A DNA stretch of 64,000 nucleotides. Origin: Saururus chinensis (taxonomy: Eukaryota; Streptophyta; Magnoliopsida; Piperales; Saururaceae). A model generated the notes under the pieces. It was not told where the DNA came from, did no database searches, and saw only the letters and a program-made list of their open reading frames with translations. The translations under genes were made by a program, and so were the position numbers. Of the stretch, positions 46,790 through 57,300 are shown in pieces; the first letter of the stretch is position 1, and each line of letters starts with the position of its first letter. The DNA is taken from assembly GCA_035235625.1 (NCBI GenBank), contig CP141147.1, forward strand, positions 29,928,756 through 29,992,755, given 5' to 3'.

Positions 46790-47257
46790 TGAATTTTCTA
46801 TCATTCACCATTTACTATATTGTGTTCGTGTAAGCCTTTGAAGATGGAGTTGGCAATGAGATTGCAAAAGTCAAAGCTGAAATGGGTGTCTAAAAAAGGC
46901 TTGACATGCTTATGCTTTGGCTTCTTATTACCTTCTGTTTTTCACCGAGTCCTTATTAAAATGGTTAATTACAAGAATGATCATATAATAATTTTAAAGA
47001 AAAGGACTTCCTGGAAGCTGAAAGCCCCACAAGCCCATTTAGAAAAAGGGTGTCTGCTTACTAATAGATGTGTTATGTATTATTGTTTACCCTAATCGTT
47101 TGCCCCTTGATAAGTGTCAATTAGCTTAAATGAAAAAAGATACTTTACAATAATGCATATTTACTTTGTATCTTAATTCGTAATTTCTTCGTCTCGCATT
47201 AATACTTCTATTTGGTTTTTCAAAATGAATAACTTACTTCAAATGAAGGCCTCATTT

Positions 47258-47466
47258 GGGAAACATTTTTAATGCTCCCCTCTAGCAATGAGTCCATCAT
47301 AAAGAATACATGGGAGCCCTTCATCCATGAGATCGATATACATACTAATGCACATTAGTGCTAGTACTGACACTAATATATACTAGCGTATATACATCGA
47401 TTTAAATATCAAAGACTCCTATGCGTTCCTTATATTAGGCTTAGAGTGGAACATGAAAAACTCTTC
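47258..47466. mobile_element. Foldback element F1 in the NAC copy B 3' flank
   Basis: ggaaacatttttaatgctcc at the left mirrors ggaacatgaaaaactcttc at the right, the end type of F2 and F3. The duplicate flank at 24480-24510 lacks it. Ends are degenerate and I could not define a target duplication. Confidence 0.55.
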
Positions 47467-47897
47467 TCGTCCTTTTGTCCCAAGGATAAAACTTGGTAGT
47501 TTTTCTTTAACAATTTCTATGCCCACAATTTTTTTTATCTCGAGCGCCCCATAGGGGTGAAGGAACTATTTATTCACCGGCAGAAAACATCTATATTGTG
47601 CCTGCTACAAACATCTAATTTCTAAAGCAAAACATGTTCTCTCACTCAAGATACAATACTCAACAGCACAGGAAAAAACATAGGATAAAACTCACTATCT
47701 TCACATCACAAGCATAGTTTAGAAGAGCCTGATCAACTGAGCTGATGGCTTGTACTGAAGACCACCTCCACTGTGTGCGAGACGAATTTAATTCACCCTT
47801 GGAAGTGCACAAAATTCATTCCTCCATATTTTTACAACTAATTTGTTGTCACCTATTATCATCCTATCCAAATGCCATTGTACTTAGATAAAAAATA

Positions 47898-48065
47898 TCC
47901 CTTCTGTCCTATCTTAATAACTACATTTAAAAAATTGTGGTTTTTGTTGAAGGATAAAACCTAAGAAGGAAATAAGCTTATGATACGCTTTTTTAAATAT
48001 CAAACCACTTAGATTTAAAAAAATGAAGCTATTAATCTGGAACAAATTTTTTTCCCAAACAGAGA
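47898..48065. mobile_element. Stowaway-like MITE M4
   Basis: TA-flanked element beginning CCCTTCTGTCCTATCTTAAT, sharing its interior with M2, M3, M5 and M6. It is absent from copy A, which runs directly from cattgtacttaata to attcagttcttg (24860-24895). The right end is altered (cccaaacagaga). Confidence 0.6.
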
Positions 48066-48375
48066 TATAATTCAATTCATGCGATATCAGCTATCACCCT
48101 TGGCAAATTGGCAAGGATCTGGCAAAATGGATTACGTTAAAAAGATGTAATCAAACTCAATATAAATGAAAAGAGAAATGAATATCTTGTTAGTCTAGTC
48201 TCCTCCACATTGAATGGTTACGGAGATGCCTCCAAAATTGCAAAAGCAGTATGGAACTGGTGCACTATTGGATTCATTGATATATGCACACATACATTAT
48301 AGATACATACAAAACTTTAAAGGGTTAAAATATGCACATTAAGCCATTTTCTTTACATTGCATACATACCTGTAC

Positions 48376-51300
48376 TCAAGACCGAATACATCTCCATATA
48401 CAAAAGGCCAGAATTGGAATGGCGACAAATAAACTGGCACAAACTCTGTAATAAACACTCCGGATGTCTAACTTGGATTGCAGTAAATCTGATTTCACTA
48501 CTGAGGTCAGTAAGTGATCATTCCACTTCACTCGTGACCTGAGGCTTGAAATGAGAATCTCTTCATTAGTCTTAGATATGACAACTGGAAAGGCATTGTT
48601 TAGTGGCGCAATTTTATCCAGATTATCCAGTACTATGCTGGGTTTTGGCCTCTGGGACCCAATTGCCTCAGGGGTGAATTCATCTGTTCAATAATTAAAA
48701 CAGTCAGCAGAGCTGGAAAATAACTTATAGCAAAGAGCATACTTTAGTTGAAAACCAGTTGCAAATGGTACCGTGAAGTGATGAGCTTTCGTAACTATTA
48801 GTTTGAGAAGGTTCTGCTGCTTCAACATCTTCAGATGGATTACCTCCTGCACTAACTCCTTCCTGCAGTGAAATTGGCATATATTAGTACTTGGCAGTGC
48901 CCATCAAGAAGTAATCCAGAAAAAATGAAGTCGGTCCTCATCATCAAATTCTTACCTCGGATATTTCTGATTGGATATGAATACTGCTAGTATCACTTCT
49001 TTGTCCACTTTCCATGGGAGAAATCGTAGTGGCTTGTTCCTTCTCACTAATCACAGTATCAGTGTCAAACCCAGTTTTTGTAAAGGAAAAGAGACCAGCG
49101 CCAGTGTTAATTCTTGTTTGCAAACGAATCCTTCTAGAAGCAGAACCCTGGTTCATATGTAGCGGCTTTGAAATTTGCAGTTCACGGCCTTGTAATTGCC
49201 CTTCAGAACTACCAAAGTTAACATTATCAAAGGATGAACTTCTGTGACTGGTTGAGCCTACAAGATCATTTGACAGAGACGGTGCAGACTCTACAGTAGA
49301 AGCAGCAGATGAAACATCTGGGCAATTGTGAACAGTGAGCACATTCCTGCCGAAGCGACTTTGATGCTCATGTTGAAGCAAACAAGAATCCTCATCATCC
49401 AGGTTTGCAAATGATGGCTTCAGCACCTTCAGGTAAACAAAAAACAGTACAAAATAAATGGTTAGGTGGAAGTTAAACGGGTATTTACAAGGAAAAGACA
49501 CTCGCCATTAAATTTTTCTCACCTGCTTCTGAGCATTGCAATTGGCAACATTGCTGCTGTAACTTTTGTTCTCGTCTGATGACCCTTCTTCAGATGGAAC
49601 AGCTTGGAACATCTTAATTTGGAGACGAGGTTCTTCCTCTGACACCAACTCGAGACAATTTATACCAAAGGAGTGATTACTATAATCATTTTCAAGGACC
49701 GTATCCAGAATATCGGCTACTGAAGATGCATCCTGATCAGTGGGACCCGCATCATCCTGACACAAGCATGTCGATTGTAACCCCCTAAAATCATCATAGA
49801 AGGGAGGGTCCATGAAGGACCCAAGTGGTGTTTCAGTAAAGTGGGAAAGCCACTGTTCAAATGGTGCTTGCTCTTGCATTCCTAAAGCTTCCAACAAAGG
49901 ATTCACCTGACGGGGAAACAAGATAAAATAGCAGACAAAGCGAAAACAATTTTACACAGTATTTTCTAATTCTCATAGCCAAAGTTCCATAAACAAAAAG
50001 AACAATATACTGTAAAGATCTTCCCAAGGACAAGTATGACACTTTAATAATATAACTATATACTCCCTCTGTCACGCCCTGGCGATACTCGACCCGAGCC
50101 GAACCCGGTCCAGGGGCCGGTCAAGCGCGCGGGGGCGACGAAGTGAAAATTGAGAAATGATCTAGCGGAAGACTTAACCCTAACCACGGGCGATTAACAG
50201 CAACACGGAGTGCGCACAATCCTTTGGGCAAGAGTAAATAAAAGGGAAAAAAAAGGTGTTGCTTATCACGAAGTAAACAACAATCTCAAACCCACAAACT
50301 TAGTTAAGTAAAGCCCACACTGGCTCAATATAAGTCATAAGCATCACAACTGCAAAATACGACATAAATCCAAAACAAGAACCTTACACAAAGGTTCGAA
50401 CATAAAGCATGAAACAAACGCAGGTAAGTCACGCAACGATCTTCATCATCACACCCAAGCTACCTCTGACCTTTCCTCATAGAGGCAATCCTGTCCGTCT
50501 GCGTGTCGCACCACGCAGCCCCAAATCAAAACACAAAAGAGGGGTGAGTTTTAACACTCAGCAATGGTTTTAATATCACTGTCAACGTAGAAAATACGAT
50601 AGCTTAGAAATGAGATCGTTCAGATCAAAGATTTACATTGTGCATTACTTTCTGATCACACATTCATATCACCTAACACTGCATCATAATGCATAATTCA
50701 ACCTGCATGGATGTATCTCTAGCATACATATTCCCACATGCATTCACATCATAACCAATCCCGCATGGATGTATCTCTAACATACATATTCCACATGCAT
50801 AACATCAAAATCAACATGCATGGATGTATCTCTAACATACATATTCCACATGTATAACATCAACACCAACATGCATGGATGTATCTCTAACATACATATT
50901 CCCACATGCATAACATCAAAATCAACATGCATGGATGTATCTCTAGCATACATATTCTACATGCATAGTATCAAATCAAACTCCATCAAGGAGTAACCAC
51001 ACAATAATGTCACACAGACGGGAGCATAGATAAGGCCACAAAGGTATGTCATGGTCTAAAATTTCTACACAAGAATTCAAGAAAGATTGGGGTTGTCAAT
51101 CCCTAATACTGCTTGCCCTAGACGATCCTGGCCAAGGATGTCCCATTCTCACATAGAGAATCTAGAGCAGGGGTGTTCACCCAAGGACATCTCCTGCGGA
51201 GGGAAGAGCCCGAGTTCTCACACAGGGAACCCTAGAACACGTGGTAGCGGGGTGCACACGGCATACCACACTGGATTCTCAGGGTCCAGATGACACACAT

Positions 51301-54300
51301 AATAATATTCTCACATATCCGCAAGACAAGTACACAACTTGTCCCCACATCATTTCATTTAACAAGACTCAACCCGGGGAGTGCACTTGTTCCACACAGG
51401 AACTTCAAATCGTTCCACACAAGAACTTCAAATCAAAATATGTCCTTTCGGACCAATCAACTTGCGATTAATCCACGACCGATCAATCCGGCACACAATT
51501 CCATCACATTGCATCCAATCGGTCAAATTCGATTAATCACGATGAAGCCTCAATTGGAAATCCATTTTCATTATGCGTGCAGCATGGTACATGCGTGGGC
51601 AAAGCATACATGAATCCTAATCATGATAAGTGCTCTCACCAGCCCCTAATGCATCATTCATAATCACAATGTCAAGCTTCAACATCATCATTTAACCCCC
51701 ACATGTGTGTGTGTAACTAGTAGAAGCATTTCACATAATGCATATCAACATGCTTGAAAATCAACTCACTACCACACTACACATGTGAATTTCTATCTAA
51801 ACATGAATTCCAGCGGAAATCATAGTAGAAGAATCGTTGAAATCATAGCTAAATTCAAAACTCAACCACAAAGGCTAAACACATATAACATCACTCATTT
51901 CATCATTGAGTCATGACATTCACCAACATTCACACACCACTAACCACAATCTATCATGACAAATCAGTCCAACCATGATTGTAGTCCTACTGAAAATATA
52001 TGCTTAACCAAAGAGAAACAACCATTCATAATTTCAAGATAACGATTCCAACATCATGCCACAAAGCATAAGTCATTCCACCATCTCTAAGCATATATCT
52101 CAACTCCATAAACTCAATAGCATGCATTTCCAGTAGCCTAACATAGCTTAAAATACTCCACATTCATATAAAATTGACAAGCTAAAGTGGAATCATCAAA
52201 ATAGACATCATATGCACAACACACAATTTCTTGTGTAGCCGATCGATCGCCCTTCAGGCTGTTCGATCGGTTACATGCAAAAATTTGAAATTTACAGTTC
52301 AGCCGATCGATCGCCCTGCAAGGCCGATCGATCGCCAACACGGCAAAACAGTCATCTTCTTCCTTTCGCAAAATCAAACCGAAACATCATAGATAACACT
52401 TCAAATCCACATCTAACACCCTAATCATCATCAAAAGTCCTCCTTGACTTCCAGAATATCAAACCAAACCATAATAATGCAAAACCCTAAGAAATCGGGA
52501 TTAAATAATTCCATTTTTTAATCTTACCATTAACACACTAAATCAAGCAAACCATTTTGAAATAAGCCAAAAATGGAGAGTTTTACCATGGACAAACAGA
52601 GATTTTGAAGACCCATTACCTCAGCACTTGATTAAGCTCTGATTAAAGAGTCACCCTTCTTGAAATCCTTGAAAACACAATGAGTTTGAATTAAACTCTA
52701 ATAGAAATCGATTTACCCAAGAAATCCCTAATTAAACCTTAGATCTAGGGCTTATTGGTAGTAAAAATTGAATTTTGAATGTTAGGGTTTGTAGTAAAAC
52801 ACAAATCAGTAGTTTTTGATGGTAAAAAACGAATTGAATCAAGGGGAAAATGGTAGATTTGGAAGAAATTAAGAGAAAAGCTATGGATTAGTGCTTAATT
52901 AGAGCAAGCTTACCTTAATCGGCTTCTAATTCGGGCCTAAGTGGGGATTAGGCCAGCCCTCCTTCCTTAGCCTATTCCCAAAAATGGAAATGGCTCTGGT
53001 TTGCCCTTTTATAGTAAGGGTTGGGGTAGACATAGGTAAGTTTTGGGGTGTAAATATGAAAAGTAGGCTAAAAGTGGGTATTTTACAAATTTAAGCACAA
53101 TTTAAGCCTAATAAAATTCTGAAAATTTTTGTGGGACCTTAAGTATATGTCTAGGTTCATTTGACACAAAAATAAAATTTTCGACGGTGGGGCCCACAGG
53201 GGTCCCGCCAAAACCCTAATTTTTGGGAAAATAGTAAAAATTCTAAAAAAATCTCAAAAATTCACATTTGGTTTAAAATCACTTAAAACCACTAATGTTG
53301 AAGTTAATTTTGGTTAAAACCATCACAAACACTATTTATCTACGAAATCACCGAATAAGATCAGAAAACGCGTAAATCTCACGGTAATCCATAATTAAAG
53401 AAAACCAAAACCGGTTTAAAGATGAGGGTCCTTACACCCTCTGCCTTATATTAATAGCCACAATTAGAAAAATAGTGGTTTTTATTGAATTGTGAAACTC
53501 ACATCTAAGAGAAGGGAAAATATGGAACAAATTTTTTTGTAAAATGGAGCTATTAATGTAGGACGGACGGAGTATGAATTTGCAATTGAGCCTTGCCATG
53601 GTATACCACTCAAGCAACAAGGTCCAAACATGTCACTAGTTTAAGGATGAGATCCCGACTGAAGTGGCCAGTTCATGAAGCATTCTCAACAAAACAACAT
53701 GTAGGATCAAACTTCAGCATTAGATTCTTGTCAGCATGAGAAGTGAGTAGACAAAGGATCTTGAACAATTTTATAAAGGAATCTTTATATGTGGTTCACT
53801 AGCACCACCACATTAGACAACAAAAACAAATCTGGTTTTGAATGAACCATCAAGCAGCTCTGACACTACCATCCATGCTGACATCAATAAAATCATGATC
53901 ATAATACTCCAAGCAGAAAATTAAATAAATCTAAGAGTACCAAAATTAGCAGTTTTTAATCTAGAGCTCTGGAACTTGCGGTCACTCTCTACCTTAAACA
54001 TCTGTCTATCAACTTAAGATAAGTGATGAGCATATCTACAAGTATATTTATGTATTCTGATACTTAAAAAGTTATATTTATATATTGCTAAAGCTCCAGA
54101 AATAGAATTATGTAAAATTTAAATACTAGTCCTTCTAATGAACAAAAGTCTTAAACAATTAACAAAGCCAACGGCTCTCTACAAGCATACTCACCTCTTC
54201 CACAGCAGCGTTAGCAACCAGATCTGCAACATCAAAAGGCTTATTGCTCTCACATGGACCCTCTTCATGGATATCAAAGATAATGGTCCCGTTTTCCACT

Positions 54301-57300
54301 GTATCAGCTAGACACTTCTCAATATCCAATGGATGCTCTTCTTCAGTAAAAACAAACAAAGGTGGATTCTCCCAAGCATTACTGGACTCGGGTGCATTTC
54401 TATATAAAATGGAGGATGTCTCCATGCTATCCGCTAGAAGTGGAGCGTTACTTGGAGAAGCCCCAGTTGCATTGAGAAAGTCATGGTCGTTCGCTTCCGC
54501 ATTATTAAAGTTCACTTCTTCATTGTCGTCATCTTCCTCGTCATTGGTTTGGGTTTCCGTCTTCCCATCAGACTTCTTAAATAGTTTGTAGACGAGAAAA
54601 GCCCCCTACAGATTTGTAAAAAATGCAAAAACATAACCATGTAACTTCAAAAGGTTCAAGAAACACAAGCGTAAAATCTTAGTTGATAACTATATAAAAT
54701 ATTGTGTTCTATTTTGTTGATTGTAGCATATTCCTTTCAAATGGAACTACAGTCTTCAGCTATATGGTGCAGAGTCAAAGGTCTTTAATTTGGACCAATT
54801 CTTTTAGGTAACATATATGTATAAGTATTTGATTAATTGAGTGAGAGATTTGTCAATTTGGCCAACATTTCTGCTGCTCACTTGCTGGATATTTTGTAAT
54901 TTTTTTATTAACTTCATAAAGAAAGCAATGACACAAAATCATTCTAATATAATAATCATGATTTTAAAAGGTTAAGAACTTTCTTAAATACTAACATATT
55001 ATTAACCAAAAGGTTTCGCTTATAATATAAAAAAATTTAAATTCATTACCCGCAAATATACTATATGTACAACTGGAAGCATTTTCTATGCTCCCTAAAA
55101 AGTATGAGCCGAGCGTAAGGAACACCCAGGAGCTGTCAATTTTGAAAATTGACGGCGCACATGGTAGCGTATGATAGCGCAAGTAATACTTGCGCTACCA
55201 CATGCGCCGTCGATTTTGAAAATCGATGGCTCTGAGGCGTTCCTTATGCTCGGATCACGCTCAGTGGGGAGCATAAAAAACGCTTCCTTGTACAACTACA
55301 GAACAAGAAAACAATTACCTGACCAGGTTTTGTACTATCAAGATCCTTCTCTGTAGCTCGATATTCATGCATTACCCAAAGAGTTTTCTCTCCGTGAGGA
55401 GCCCGGCCTATGTGAAAGACTAGAGTCTTTTTCATTCCGATCAAGTGAGACCGGAACTTTATCTTCCGATCATTTCCTGTTGGTTTCCAGTATCCTCTTC
55501 CAGTGGCCCTGTTCGAACGTTGGCCCTTGTGATACTTCCTTTTACACAATGAAAAGAAGAACCACTGGCGTTTGTCATTTCTAATAACTGATTTGCCTGC
55601 ACAAAACAGAGTTTCTAATAAACAAATGAATTGTTGAATAACTAACAATAGGAACTGCGGAAAAAGAATATCATCATGCATACACAAGTTTATAGGAATA
55701 TATTCTCCCTTAACAATGGGAGTCATTGTATTAACTATTTATAGGTTATACAATGATTACATAAATACGAGTTACAATATTTGAATTTAAACATAATTAA
55801 ATTGAGAAGAGAAATATGTGGAGATAATGAAGGGACAGTTATAGTGATTTGAAAACAATTGAATTTCAGTCAAAACTGCCTTGATGATCAATTCTTGCCT
55901 ATTACCCTCCCTCAAGCAAATGGGGTTCTCATGCATAGTGAGCTTGGACCTAAGCAAATGATGTCTTTAACGTGATAGACCCTTAGTATAGATGTCCGCA
56001 AGTTGATCAATTATGGAGACATATAGAACTTGTAGAGTCTTTTGTGCAACACGTTCTCTAACAAAGTGATAATCAATTTCAACATGTTTTGTTTTGCCAT
56101 GTAACACGGGATTAGTAGCCATATATGTTGCACTAATGTTGTTACACCAGATTAAGGGAGCTTGATGAAGAGTAATCCCAAGCTCACGAAGAAGGCTTTG
56201 AAGCCAAGATAATTCAGCATTAGTATTAGCTAGGGATTTGTACTCAGATTTAGCACTGGATCGAGCAACAATTAGCTGCTTTTTAGAACTCCAAGAAATA
56301 AGATTAGGACCAAGGAAAATTAAAAAAACCCAAGGTGGAATGTCAATCATTAGGGTGCCCAGCCCAATCACCATCAGAGTAGGCAGTGAGACACAAGTTG
56401 GGAGCATGTTGGAGGCATAGACCAAAGTGTACAGTAGTAAAATGTGTCGTTGACAGTTAATGCATAAAAAACATAATTAAATCGAGAAGAGGGAAATATG
56501 TGGAGATAATGAAAGGACAATTATAGTGATTTGAAAATAATTGAATTTCGGTCAAAACTGCCTTGATGATCAATTCTTGCCTATTAAAGTCAACCCTAAA
56601 CAATATGCAGCTAGAAACTCTAGAAAACTAAAACTTCATACAAGAATACATACTCTACTCTGAGTAGAATCATCGTAGTATACCTTGTTAGAAAACTTCA
56701 CGTTCAACAATATGTATTTAAAGAGTAATACAAAAAGAACTGCTCTGAATCGCGTAGAGTACAACTTTTTTTGAAAGTAAATATTGGTAAACCAAATTAT
56801 TGTGGATTCCCAAGCAAACTCTCTTCCCAGGATTGTCACAGCCTTGTGGGATTTGCACTCAGCAAAAGTAAAGAATCCCCTTGTTCTCTCCTTCAAGCTT
56901 TTGTGAAAGAGTTTGCTAGTTTTAATTTTGAAAAAAAATACAAACAATATTATATAAAATACATATTTTTAGTATATTTATGTATAAGCATGCAGAAAAA
57001 ACATTACAAACACCAAAACCCTTCGAAAAGAGACGTTTAAATCACCAAAGTATATGCAACCATTGATTGGTTAAGAAAAATATGGAACCAATTCACCGAT
57101 CAATTGATTCATGAAACAGATAGATCACTAGTAAAATAAATCATTAACAAAATTAAGCAAAGACAAAATCGATAGATAAGTTAATGAACCAATTGATCGC
57201 CAGGCTATCAGTTCACACACCAATTGATTGTTTTATGATAAAAACTCAGCATACCTTAGTCCTTAGGAATAAGAAAAAGAAAGTTGACTGATAAACAAAC

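Larger units (their letters stand above)
50063..53572. mobile_element. Stowaway-like MITE M5, split by R3
   Basis: With R3 and one copy of its CCCTC duplication removed, the element reads CTCCCTCTGCCTTATATTAA ... TTAATGTAGGACGGACGGAG with TA at each side (50061-50062, 53573-53574). Copy A has the empty site atatatgaatttgcaa at about 26902, so M5 entered intron 3 of copy B after the duplication and R3 entered M5 later. Confidence 0.85.

Noticed and set aside
50705..50985. CRISPR-like array
   Set aside because: Repeats are contiguous without unique spacers, inside a plant LTR-like element.
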